The notes under the pieces: model-generated
Told to the model about the DNA's origin: nothing
Database searches by the model: none
The model's input: the letters and a program-made list of their open reading frames with translations, nothing else
Part shown: piece by piece, positions 1 to 6,518 of the stretch
How the letters are laid out: every line of letters starts with the position of its first letter
Numbering within the stretch: the stretch's first letter is position 1
Position numbers and translations under genes: made by a program
DNA from: Clostridia bacterium
Lineage (GTDB): Bacteria; Bacillota; Clostridia; Christensenellales; Borkfalkiaceae
Assembly: GCA_029071285.1 (NCBI GenBank)
Contig: JAIEAS010000023.1
Location: forward strand, 1 to 9,366
Direction: 5' to 3'
Length of the DNA stretch: 9,366 nucleotides

Positions 1-30
1 ATTCCTATACTATGAAAATTAAGTGCTAAA

Positions 31-59
31 ATTATAACACGAGTTTTCGACATTTTCAA
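31..59 (-). promoter_or_regulatory. Leftward sigma-A promoter for a gene beyond the left edge
   Basis: On the minus strand a -35 box TTGAAA (54-59) is separated by exactly 17 bases from a -10 box TATAAT (31-36). The -10 is preceded by TGT, an extended -10 (TGn) arrangement. Transcription would start near position 24 and leave the window to the left. No start codon is visible in the remaining bases, so the gene itself is not seen. The two palindromic sites at 74-121 lie directly upstream and probably control this promoter. Confidence 0.75.
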
Positions 60-73
60 GCCTTTTTTTTAAA

Positions 74-121
74 AAATTAAAACTTGTGGTTGGTAAATGC
101 TGTAACCACAACATATTGTGG
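74..121 (-). promoter_or_regulatory. Putative tandem NrdR boxes (operator)
   Basis: A near-perfect palindrome at 104-123 has arms AACCACAA and TTGTGGTT around CATA. Its 16-base core at 106-121, CCACAACATATTGTGG, matches the NrdR-box consensus as I recall it (acaCwAtATaTwGtgt) at 13 of 16 positions. A second, weaker site at 74-89 repeats the same right arm (TTGTGGTT at 84-91) and matches at about 10 of 16. The centres are 32 bases apart, about three helical turns, which is the usual spacing of paired NrdR boxes. NrdR is the zinc-finger/ATP-cone repressor of ribonucleotide reductase genes. The sites lie just upstream of the leftward promoter at 31-59. The consensus is from memory and the second box is degenerate; another repressor recognising TTGTGGTT half-sites is the main alternative. 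Confidence 0.5.
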
Positions 122-200
122 TTGTCTTCGACAATTCCGTATCTTAATTGCCTTTTTTCTCGATTTACTCCCCTCAAATCAAACGAAAACCTGTTTCATT

Positions 201-384
201 TGTCATTCCACCCCGCCCGTCATTGCGCCCGAGCGAAGCGACGGTTTGCGCACCTTAGGCTTAAAAATTTATTTGCTTTGGCGCAAAGCGAAGCGAAGCA
301 ATCCAGAAGCGGAGTACTTGAAAAGAGCGTATCGTCTGGATTGCCGCGGAGCTTTCGCTCCTCGCAATGACGGGTGGGATGACA
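201..384. repeat. MITE-like palindromic intergenic repeat
   Basis: The ends form an imperfect terminal inverted repeat: the left arm begins TGTCATTCCACCC and, after a 4-base insertion, continues CGTCATTGCG (201-227); the right arm at 362-384 is its reverse complement with one mismatch. Nested inside are GCAATCCAGA (298-307) facing TCTGGATTGC (335-344), TTTGCGC (245-251) facing GCGCAAA (281-287), and a small hairpin GGAGC-TTTC-GCTCC (348-361). GCGAAGC motifs recur at 233-239 and 288-298. The 'GTCATTGCG...GCAATCCAGA' design is a common type of dispersed, non-coding palindromic repeat in bacterial genomes. Open frames crossing it are composed of these repeats and are not regarded as genes. No clear target-site duplication is seen, and no second copy occurs in the window. 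Confidence 0.7.
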
Positions 385-400
385 ATCGGGGCAATAAAAC

Positions 401-427
401 AGCCCGCCGCGGTTTCCGCGGCGGGCT
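401..427 (-). terminator. Terminator of the M60-cupin operon
   Basis: A perfect 12-base-pair stem (401-412 with 416-427, arm AGCCCGCCGCGG) closes a 3-base loop. On the minus strand it is followed by a T-rich stretch (GTTTTATT), so it acts on leftward transcripts. It begins 28 bases after the cupin stop codon. The opposite side has a shorter T tract, so weak bidirectional activity is possible. Confidence 0.85.
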
Positions 428-454
428 TTATTAAAACGTTACTTCATTAAAATT

Positions 455-859
455 TTAAAGTTTAAGATATTCCTCGTCGGAAACGGGTTCGAGCCACTCG
501 GTAGAACCGCCTTTGGCGGACACTTCAACCGCAAGGTGCGAAAACGCGCTGTCCTTTGCCGCGCCGTGCCAGTGCTTGACGTTTGCGGGAATGTTCACAA
601 CATCGCCCGCTTTAAGCGCGCGGGGCGGTTTGCCCCATTCGCAGTACCAGCCCTTGCCCGCGGTTACAAGCAAAATCTGACCGCCGCCCTCTTCCGCGCG
701 GTGAATATGCCAGTTGTTGCGGCAGCCCGCTTCAAAGGTTACGTTGGCTATGCCTACCTGCTCGGTTGAAAGCATTTTAAGATAGCTTTGACCTGTAAAG
801 TACTTAGCGTACGCGTCGTTCTTTTCGCCCAGAGGGAAAATACTGAAATTTTTATCCAT
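455..859 (-). CDS. Single-domain cupin, hydroxynitrile-lyase-like Mn type
   Basis: A 134-residue single-domain cupin, probably cytoplasmic, with no signal peptide. Cupin motif 1 is G45...H51-I-H53 followed by GGGQ61 and G68-G70; motif 2 is G85-D-V-V-N-I-P91 with KHWHGAA (H96, H98). The predicted metal ligands H51, H53, Q61 and H96 follow the His-His-Gln-His pattern of the manganese cupin family that contains the Granulicella (R)-hydroxynitrile lyase. The text around them (VTFEAG, VTAGKGW, AGDVV, KHWHGAA, HLA) also resembles that family. There is a short acidic/glycine insertion (residues 55-59) between HxH and the Gln. The physiological substrate is not known; similar cupins are often loosely annotated as carboxymuconolactone-decarboxylase-associated. 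It starts 9 bases after the M60 protease stop and is followed by a terminator, so it is the last gene of that operon. Fold and metal site are confident; the reaction is not. Confidence 0.85.
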   Translation of the reverse strand: MDKNFSIFPLGEKNDAYAKYFTGQSYLKMLSTEQVGIANVTFEAGCRNNWHIHRAEEGGGQILLVTAGKGWYCEWGKPPRALKAGDVVNIPANVKHWHGAAKDSAFSHLAVEVSAKGGSTEWLEPVSDEEYLKL

Positions 860-864
860 ATCCG

Positions 865-870
865 CTCCTT
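865..870 (-). promoter_or_regulatory. Ribosome-binding site of the cupin, overlapping the protease stop
   Basis: AAGGAG lies 5 bases before the cupin ATG. Its first two bases are the last two of the protease TAA stop codon (TAAGGAG). Ribosomes finishing the protease would be directly on the initiation site of the cupin, which supports co-transcription and possible translational coupling, and fixes the cupin start at 859. Confidence 0.8.
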
Positions 871-3800
871 ACTTATAAATTGCAAACGAATCGAAGCAAG
901 CCTCGCCCGTGCAGATTATCTTAACCGTATGAAGTCCGTCCGGAAGCGCGTCGGTTAAGTAGTAAGCTCCGTAGCCGCCCTTAACTTCTATAAGGTCAAT
1001 CGACTTGACTTCTTTGTCGTCAATCAGAACTTTGTAGTTTCTGCCGTAAGCCGCGGTATTTAAAATTGCGAGGCGGGTGCCTGTGAACGTGAAGTTGATT
1101 ACGTCTCCGTCATTGCCGAGGTACGCGTGCCCGAAGGTTGACTTCGCCTGTACGCTTTTCCAGTTGCCCGTAAAATCAAACATATCGTTGTCGGGCGAAA
1201 TCTGATTGCCGTTGTTCACTTCGAATATGTCCCACATCTCGATTTCGCCGATTATTAAATAGGTCGCTCGCTCGTTAACGCGGTCTTTCCTGTCGTCTGC
1301 GTTAGCGTACGAGCCGGACGAGCCGGTAACGGTTAATCTGTAATAACGGAAAGTAGTTTCTTTAAAGTTTACGGTTACCGCAACACCGCTTCTGGTTAAG
1401 TTCGCAAAATCGTCTACCTTAGTGAAGTTCTCGCCGTCGCGGCTTACTTCCAAAGTGAAATCGGTGGGGAAATACCAGTCGCCGTTGGGTCTGTTCTGGG
1501 TGTAGATAGTCATTCTGTTGACCGTCTTTTCCTCGCCCAAATCAATGGTCATCGTCAAAGGTTTGTCTGTGAACTTAACCAAATTGGTGTGGATAAAGGT
1601 GTTTCTGTTGCCGTCGGTAAGATATTCCTTTTTAAATTTGTTTTTGTCATAACTGCCTATGCCGTTAAGATAGTTGGTGTCAACCAAAGTCTGACCCTTG
1701 CTCTGCATTACGTTATCGGCGTAGTTATAGGTGTACGGTCTGTTGTAGAAATAGTCGGCTTTGAAATCGCTGTTGTTTACAAACTCGAAATTGGATCTGT
1801 AAGCGTTGGCGTAGTTGGCGTTTGTCGGGGGAACGGGGTCGGTGTTGTTTGCCTCGTCCGCCGTTACTTCCTTGCCGTTTCCGTCAAAGTAATGGGTAGT
1901 GCCGTCCTCGTCCGTGGTCGTGGTATACATAGGCACCGTCCACTGCGCCGAACCTACTCCTATATAACTTGCCTTAGCCGGACCGCCGGGACAGGAAGAC
2001 TGCACTATCAGCACTTCCTTTATGTATATCCAGCTGTCTTCTTCGAGCTCTAAATCGAAGTAAGTATTTTCGTCATTGGGGCGGAAATTCGCGCTGTCGC
2101 CTTTGTCAGCAATATACGCACCGAGCTTGTAAGTTACGCCGCCGTCCGTCGAGTAGTAAAGCGCGCAGTTGTACCTTCCGCGAAGATAAATGCGATACTT
2201 GCCCGATTCCTCTGCATACAGCTTGCCGTCGATAACTTCAATCGTGTTGTCGTGCACGAAGAACGACTCGGGCGCGTTGGGATATTTATCACGGTTTGCC
2301 TTAGTGTCGGGATAGAACCAGATATCGGTGTTGCAGTTCTGGGTGGGGTTTTTGTGGTCAACCTTTGCAGTCACGGAAGCATATCCCGCAAAACCTTTTT
2401 CGTAAGCCTCGCGCGCGTCGGTATACATACTGTCTGCGGCGTAGGTGTAAGTCGTTCTCTCGAGTGTCATCTTTTTGGAGTCGTGCGACTGCTGGAATTC
2501 GAGAACCAGATCAACGTCGGGAATAGGCTTGTTTTTATTTACGGTTGTGCCTGCCTCGGGCGTAATTCCGAGGGTTACGTAAATTTTGCCCGAAAGCAGC
2601 TCGGTATTGGGTGTAAAGGTGTAAACGCCCTCGGCGGTTTTTTCAAACGTGCCGTTCACGCCGGGTGTTTTAACCTCTTTTATCGTGTATTTAAAGCCCT
2701 TGCCTATAACTACGCTTCCGCTCTCATACTGACCCGCAGCGTTTACCGTATAGGGATTAAGGTCAACCGTGAACGGTTCGCCGTAAGGTATAACGTAGGG
2801 CTGCATAGTCTGGATATATCTCTTTTCGCTGTCGTAGGTGTAGCTTCTGCCCGTCTGATAAACCGAAGATACGGGTACGAAAGTGGGATAATCCGTTTCG
2901 GCGGGAACTACTACGTCGCCGGTGTACGCACCTATCTTCGAAGCGTAGTAAGTGAAGTCCTGATGGGTGTTGTTTGCCCACTTGTTGAAGTAAGCCGCAC
3001 CGCTCGCGCTGCGCGATTTGAGGAAGGCGTCAGGTCCGAGGTTGTGCAGAAGGGTTGCGTAAACGGCAAGTCCGTTTGTAGAGCTTATCTGCTCGGTATT
3101 CACTCTGTTCAAAGCCCACGTAGCGCTGGTATAGGTGTTCCAGCCCGAAAGTCCCTGCGCGCCGAAGCTCGTTATTCCGCGCTTTGCCGAAATTTTTGTA
3201 AACAGACTGTAAGATACAAGCGTTAACGCGTTGTTGGTAACTTCGCCCGTGTAGCCAACGCCGAAGTTCTGGAAGTTGTGGTGATACTCGTGGAAGTTGC
3301 CCCAGCTGCCGGAAGTTACTATTCCGTTATAGTTCAGCGAATCTTTCATCCAGCCCAAAGGACAGTTGACCGAGTTTCTGCCGGGGAAGGCAACCGCCGC
3401 GCCCGCCGCAACGAAGGGATCGTAAAGGAAAACTATGCCCCCGCCGCTGCCGTATGCCGTCGTGCTTGCAACCTTATCCCAAAGCACCGCCGCGTTGTAG
3501 AGCTGGTCGTAAGAATAGTTCTTTGCGTAGTTTATGGGACCCGAGTGAAGCACGCCGCTGTGCCATACTTCCAGATCGAAATAGGGCGCGGTTGATTTTG
3601 CGTTTTCAGCGAATTCTTCCTGCGAGGTATACCCTAAAATAAAGTGCTGGTACGCAACGCCGCCCGAGATGGTTGCCGTGAAGGTCGAGGACTCGTGACG
3701 GATATATAAAGGTCCGCCGAGGAACGAGCCGACGTACGCCGTCCATACTCCGTCCTCCAAAACGGCGGTATTTTTGTTTACTTCCAAAGTTGTCAGAAGG

Positions 3801-5164
3801 TGCGGTATGCGCTGCATCTGGTTCTTGCCCGTCCAGATGTTGTTTGCCTGACCGTTATAGAGCGCCTGACCGATATGTATAGTCAATCCGCCCGTCGCGT
3901 TCATATCCGCTTCGCTTAATTGGATTTTGAGAACTTCGCCCGCGGGAGCGTAAACGCCCGTTACGCCGTAGCTCGAATAGCCGCGGGGGCGCATGGTAAC
4001 TCTCTTGATAATTCCGGGCTCTTCGTCCGAGACGTTGCCCATATAGAGTCCGACGGAAGCGGTGTGCTTGTAAAGTTTTCTTTGCTTGCCGCTCTTGTCG
4101 AGCGACTGCACGGGCTCCCCTCTCGTGCCCCTGTAAAGTAAGCCGTCTTTGTCAATCCACGTGTATTTGTCCGCGGTTTCTTCACCGCCGCGGTTGGCGC
4201 CCGCCGTTCCCCAGGCAGCCAGATAAGCGGACTCGGTGCCCAGCGCGTCTCTTGCGGCTACTTTACCTTTATCCGAGCCGATAACGGTGTTGAGGGTGTA
4301 GCCGTATTTGGGATAAACACCCAAACCCTCGTCGCGGGTGTTTTTGGGGATATTTCTTTTTACCGTGCCGATAACTTCGCCGTAATAGCCGACGGCGGTA
4401 TTAGTCAGGTACTTTCTGTCATAAGTAAAGGTATTTATATCCGCTTCGTTGTAATAGTTCTCTTCGCCGACTGTAATATTTTCATACTTGGCGGTGGGCT
4501 TCACGCTTGTGCTTAAGTTGTACTGTCCGCTCGTGGGAGTCTGAATTACAACGTTGCTGAGATAGCCTTTGCGCGCCGCGTTTTTGCAGGCTTTTGCGCC
4601 GAGCGCCGAGCCGATAACTATGGCAAGGACTAAAATCAGCGCAGCCGCGCTTATTAAAATTAAATGTATCTGCTTTTTGGTGAGTGCGACAGCTCCGCCC
4701 GATTTAGAAGTTTTGGACTGTTTAGAAGTCTTTGCAGTCTTGGTCTTTGCGGGCTTATTTGCCGTTGCCGCAGCAGCCTTAGGCTGTTCCGCAGTCTTCG
4801 ACTGTTTCGAAGCCGCAGGCTTTTCCGTAACTGTGGGCTTAGCTGCGGGCTTTGCCGTCGTTGCAGGTTTTGCCGTTGCGGTCGTCTTTGCCGCGGTTGC
4901 GGGTTTCGCTGCGGGTTTTGCGGTAGTTGCTGTTTTGGCAACGGGCTTTGCCGCAGGCTTCGACTGTTTCGTATCGGTTGTCTTGGTAACCGGCTGTTTT
5001 GTCGTTGCCGCGGGTTTTGCGGCAGTTGCAGATTTAGCAACGGGCTTTACAGAAGCCGTTGTTTTTGCCGTGGTTGCAGGTTTTGCCGCGGGCTTCGCAG
5101 TCTTGGGCTGTGCAGCAGTCTTCGACTGTTTCGTATTTGCGGTGGTCGTTTTCTTTTCTGCCAT
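869..5164 (-). CDS. Membrane-anchored peptidase M60 (mucinase-like) with C-terminal carbohydrate-binding modules
   Basis: A 1431-residue predicted surface zinc protease of the M60/enhancin-like (PF13402) type, a family that cleaves mucins and other O-glycoproteins. In order: a Lys/Ala/Pro/Thr-rich low-complexity tail (1-160); one hydrophobic helix (about 166-189), predicted N-in/C-out by flanking lysines; an unassigned region (200-390); the M60 domain (about 395-745), with the typical VTGVYAPAGE entry (400-409) and GGPLYIRH (483-490). The zinc site is HEYHH (625-629; catalytic E626) with third ligand E641 in TGEVTNN, fitting HEXXH-X(8-28)-E, so it looks active. Next come beta-rich segments (about 760-900), a possible PA14-like module (about 980-1060), an F5/8 type C (CBM32-like) domain (about 1150-1312, with LTDGNRNTFIHTN and DLGEEKTVNRMTIYTQNR) and a galactose-binding-like C-terminal module (1325-1431). 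There is no LPXTG motif, dockerin or S-layer domain; the helix is the anchor. The start is set by a strong AGGAG 6 bases upstream and no other ATG before the helix. It is first in an operon with the cupin. The M60 call is firm; the glycoprotein substrate is inferred. Confidence 0.9.
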   Translation of the reverse strand: MAEKKTTTANTKQSKTAAQPKTAKPAAKPATTAKTTASVKPVAKSATAAKPAATTKQPVTKTTDTKQSKPAAKPVAKTATTAKPAAKPATAAKTTATAKPATTAKPAAKPTVTEKPAASKQSKTAEQPKAAAATANKPAKTKTAKTSKQSKTSKSGGAVALTKKQIHLILISAAALILVLAIVIGSALGAKACKNAARKGYLSNVVIQTPTSGQYNLSTSVKPTAKYENITVGEENYYNEADINTFTYDRKYLTNTAVGYYGEVIGTVKRNIPKNTRDEGLGVYPKYGYTLNTVIGSDKGKVAARDALGTESAYLAAWGTAGANRGGEETADKYTWIDKDGLLYRGTRGEPVQSLDKSGKQRKLYKHTASVGLYMGNVSDEEPGIIKRVTMRPRGYSSYGVTGVYAPAGEVLKIQLSEADMNATGGLTIHIGQALYNGQANNIWTGKNQMQRIPHLLTTLEVNKNTAVLEDGVWTAYVGSFLGGPLYIRHESSTFTATISGGVAYQHFILGYTSQEEFAENAKSTAPYFDLEVWHSGVLHSGPINYAKNYSYDQLYNAAVLWDKVASTTAYGSGGGIVFLYDPFVAAGAAVAFPGRNSVNCPLGWMKDSLNYNGIVTSGSWGNFHEYHHNFQNFGVGYTGEVTNNALTLVSYSLFTKISAKRGITSFGAQGLSGWNTYTSATWALNRVNTEQISSTNGLAVYATLLHNLGPDAFLKSRSASGAAYFNKWANNTHQDFTYYASKIGAYTGDVVVPAETDYPTFVPVSSVYQTGRSYTYDSEKRYIQTMQPYVIPYGEPFTVDLNPYTVNAAGQYESGSVVIGKGFKYTIKEVKTPGVNGTFEKTAEGVYTFTPNTELLSGKIYVTLGITPEAGTTVNKNKPIPDVDLVLEFQQSHDSKKMTLERTTYTYAADSMYTDAREAYEKGFAGYASVTAKVDHKNPTQNCNTDIWFYPDTKANRDKYPNAPESFFVHDNTIEVIDGKLYAEESGKYRIYLRGRYNCALYYSTDGGVTYKLGAYIADKGDSANFRPNDENTYFDLELEEDSWIYIKEVLIVQSSCPGGPAKASYIGVGSAQWTVPMYTTTTDEDGTTHYFDGNGKEVTADEANNTDPVPPTNANYANAYRSNFEFVNNSDFKADYFYNRPYTYNYADNVMQSKGQTLVDTNYLNGIGSYDKNKFKKEYLTDGNRNTFIHTNLVKFTDKPLTMTIDLGEEKTVNRMTIYTQNRPNGDWYFPTDFTLEVSRDGENFTKVDDFANLTRSGVAVTVNFKETTFRYYRLTVTGSSGSYANADDRKDRVNERATYLIIGEIEMWDIFEVNNGNQISPDNDMFDFTGNWKSVQAKSTFGHAYLGNDGDVINFTFTGTRLAILNTAAYGRNYKVLIDDKEVKSIDLIEVKGGYGAYYLTDALPDGLHTVKIICTGEACFDSFAIYK
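4685..5164. repeat. Degenerate repeat tract encoding the lysine-rich tail of the M60 protein
   Basis: This stretch encodes residues 1-160, built almost wholly from K, A, P, T, S, Q and V: 34 lysines, no arginine, only four acidic residues (E3, D64, E114, E126) and no aromatic residue. Longer repeats are seen inside: TKQSKTAAQPK (11-21) against SKQSKTAEQPK (119-129), and KPAAKPATTAKTTA (24-37) against KPAAKPATAAKTTA (83-96). At DNA level, a 19-base string beginning GCAGTCTTCGACTG is identical at 4791-4809 and 5115-5133. This resembles histone-H1-like or linker low-complexity sequence and is likely prone to length change by slippage or recombination. Antisense open frames here, rich in Phe/Ala/Gly/Val, are its mirror image and not genes. 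Confidence 0.8.
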
Positions 5165-5170
5165 TAATCT

Positions 5171-5175
5171 CTCCT
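5171..5175 (-). promoter_or_regulatory. Ribosome-binding site of the M60 protease
   Basis: AGGAG, extended to AGGAGAG, lies 6 bases before the ATG at 5162-5164. It is a strong site and decides the start: the long low-complexity tail really is translated, because no other ATG occurs before the membrane helix. Confidence 0.85.
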
Positions 5176-5205
5176 ATAATTCCGGATAAATTTTATTACC
5201 GATTG

Positions 5206-5234
5206 ATTATACTTCAAAAAATATATTCTGTCAA
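5206..5234 (-). promoter_or_regulatory. Perfect-consensus promoter of the M60-cupin operon
   Basis: On the minus strand TTGACA (5229-5234), a 17-base A/T-rich spacer and TATAAT (5206-5211) match the sigma-A/sigma-70 consensus at all 12 positions. Transcription would start near 5199, giving a leader of about 35 bases. No clear operator palindrome overlaps it, suggesting strong expression, possibly limited by a repressor that cannot be recognised here. Confidence 0.88.
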
Positions 5235-5259
5235 TTTTTAAGCTGTGAAATAAAATTAT

Positions 5260-5288
5260 GCGCCGCCGCGTTAAAAACGCGGCGGCGC
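5260..5288 (-). terminator. Terminator of the uraA-upp-dGTPase operon
   Basis: An 11-base-pair GC-only stem (5260-5270 with 5278-5288) closes a 7-base loop. It lies 19 bases after the dGTPase stop. On the minus strand it is followed by the A/T-rich ATAATTTTATTT; on the plus strand by AAGTTATTTTTT. It probably ends the leftward salvage operon, insulating the protease promoter just downstream, and could work in both directions. Confidence 0.8.
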
Positions 5289-5307
5289 AAGTTATTTTTT
5301 AACAAAT

Positions 5308-6516
5308 TTAATCACACGGTTTATCAAAATAGCCGACAAACTTCACCTTTTTGTTAAGGCTGTCGTCCGGATACAGGTATCTGTACGCTTCGAGGAAATA
5401 GTCGTCGGTCATACTTGCAATAAAGTCGCAGACTACGTCGTTTAAAATCAGATCGGTTTTCTTATCCCCGTACAGCTCTTTGTAGTTTTTGCTTATAATT
5501 CCGTCGTTGAGGTAATTCAGGTAGATGAGCGAGGTTTTATCCCCTCTGTCCAGCTCGTCCAGAAACCTTTCGTAAAGTCTACTGAACATAGGCTTTACGC
5601 CGTCCTCGTACTGCGCGGTCGCCTGTTTGCTCTGATAAATTTTTTCGTAATTTTCGTCCTTGGTCAGCTTCAGCGCGTCGTACACGTCGGGACTCAGCGA
5701 GAGATAGGGTTTATCCATACTGTTCGCAACGAGGTCCTCGACTACGTTTTTGATAATGTCCCTGTTGCTGCTTCCTATTCCGAAGTCGTGCAGCTCGAGA
5801 GGAATTTTAAGTCTGTACAGCGCGTCCTGTCTGTCCTTGCCGAGATATGCGACCATATCGCTCAGCCTCACCACGCAACCCTCCATAGTGGACGGATGAA
5901 GCTTGCCGATTTCTTCCCGGTCGGTATAGCACCTTTCAACCAGTTTTTCAAACTCGTCAAAGCTCTTGGGTTCGGCGGGGCGGTATTCACCGTTCACCTT
6001 TTCGCCGCAGTGGCACAAAATTCCGTCGAGGGTCTGCACCGTAAGCTTGCTGTTGAAAATGGTGTGCAGCACTCTCACGCCGTGCACGTTGTGGTTGAAG
6101 TATCTGCCAGTGTGCTTGTTATAAAGCTCGCTGAGGTACCATTCGCCTTTATGCCCGAAGGGCGTGTGCCCGACGTCGTGCCCGATTGCAATCGCCTCGA
6201 TTAAATCGAGGTTGAGCCGCAGCGCCCTGCCTATCGTCCTCGCGATTCTCGAAACGAGCTGTATGTGCGACGAGCGGCGGGTTATATCGTCGTTTTTGTA
6301 GAACGAAAACACCTGCGTTTTATCGCTGCCGCGGTTGAAAACGGGGCAGTGGATAATCTTGTCCGCGTCCACCGCAAAGGGCGGGCGGGTATAGTCTGAA
6401 TACCCTTCCTTGCGGATTGCCTGCGCGCTTTTGCAGGCGTACGGCGAGTAAAGCTCTTCCGTGCGCTCCGTGATTTTATTCAGTTGCTCTTTCTGCGCAG
6501 ACGTAAAATTTTTCAT
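5308..6516 (-). CDS. dgt: dGTPase-family HD-domain dNTP triphosphohydrolase
   Basis: A 402-residue cytoplasmic HD-superfamily protein. The family cleaves dGTP, or dNTPs more generally, to the deoxynucleoside and triphosphate using a divalent metal. Metal ligands are visible in order: H84 (RRSSHIQLVSRIAR), H113-D114 in AIGHDVGHTPFGHKGE (111-125, also H117 and H122, a signature of this family), and D220 in RLSDMVAYLGKD. H142 and H145 lie in the usual substrate-side segment. Length is between the roughly 330-residue short bacterial forms and the 505-residue E. coli Dgt. The ATG follows the upp stop by 2 bases (TAA-TT-ATG) with no Shine-Dalgarno sequence, so translation probably depends on reinitiation after upp. 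It is the last gene before the terminator. Specificity for dGTP versus other dNTPs cannot be told from the sequence; another HD phosphohydrolase activity is less likely. Confidence 0.88.
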   Translation of the reverse strand: MKNFTSAQKEQLNKITERTEELYSPYACKSAQAIRKEGYSDYTRPPFAVDADKIIHCPVFNRGSDKTQVFSFYKNDDITRRSSHIQLVSRIARTIGRALRLNLDLIEAIAIGHDVGHTPFGHKGEWYLSELYNKHTGRYFNHNVHGVRVLHTIFNSKLTVQTLDGILCHCGEKVNGEYRPAEPKSFDEFEKLVERCYTDREEIGKLHPSTMEGCVVRLSDMVAYLGKDRQDALYRLKIPLELHDFGIGSSNRDIIKNVVEDLVANSMDKPYLSLSPDVYDALKLTKDENYEKIYQSKQATAQYEDGVKPMFSRLYERFLDELDRGDKTSLIYLNYLNDGIISKNYKELYGDKKTDLILNDVVCDFIASMTDDYFLEAYRYLYPDDSLNKKVKFVGYFDKPCD

Positions 6517-6518
6517 AA

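Noticed and set aside
201..384. CRISPR-like array or attachment site
   Set aside because: The repeats are inverted and nested, not regularly spaced direct repeats, and there is no integrase or tRNA nearby.
84..434. Two overlapping rightward open frames (116 and 94 residues) at the left end
   Set aside because: They cross the NrdR-like palindrome, the MITE-like repeat and the terminator stem, have no ribosome-binding site and translate to repeat-derived sequence without a domain.
2252..3226. 324-residue rightward open frame antisense to the M60 gene
   Set aside because: The opposite strand carries the zinc site HEYHH and continuous family similarity; the antisense frame has no recognisable domain, promoter or ribosome-binding site and arises from codon bias.
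4664..5167. Cys/Arg/Gly/Leu-rich rightward frame, looking like a cysteine-repeat protein
   Set aside because: Another frame of the same repeat tract on the opposite strand; the apparent repeats are those of the coding strand.
4569..5189. 206-residue rightward frame rich in Phe, Ala, Gly and Val, resembling a membrane protein
   Set aside because: It is the mirror translation of the Lys/Ala/Pro/Thr repeat tract; its hydrophobic look is a compositional artefact.
5788..6204. 138-residue rightward frame antisense to the dGTPase
   Set aside because: The leftward strand holds the full HD motif set; the antisense frame is a shadow with no independent support.
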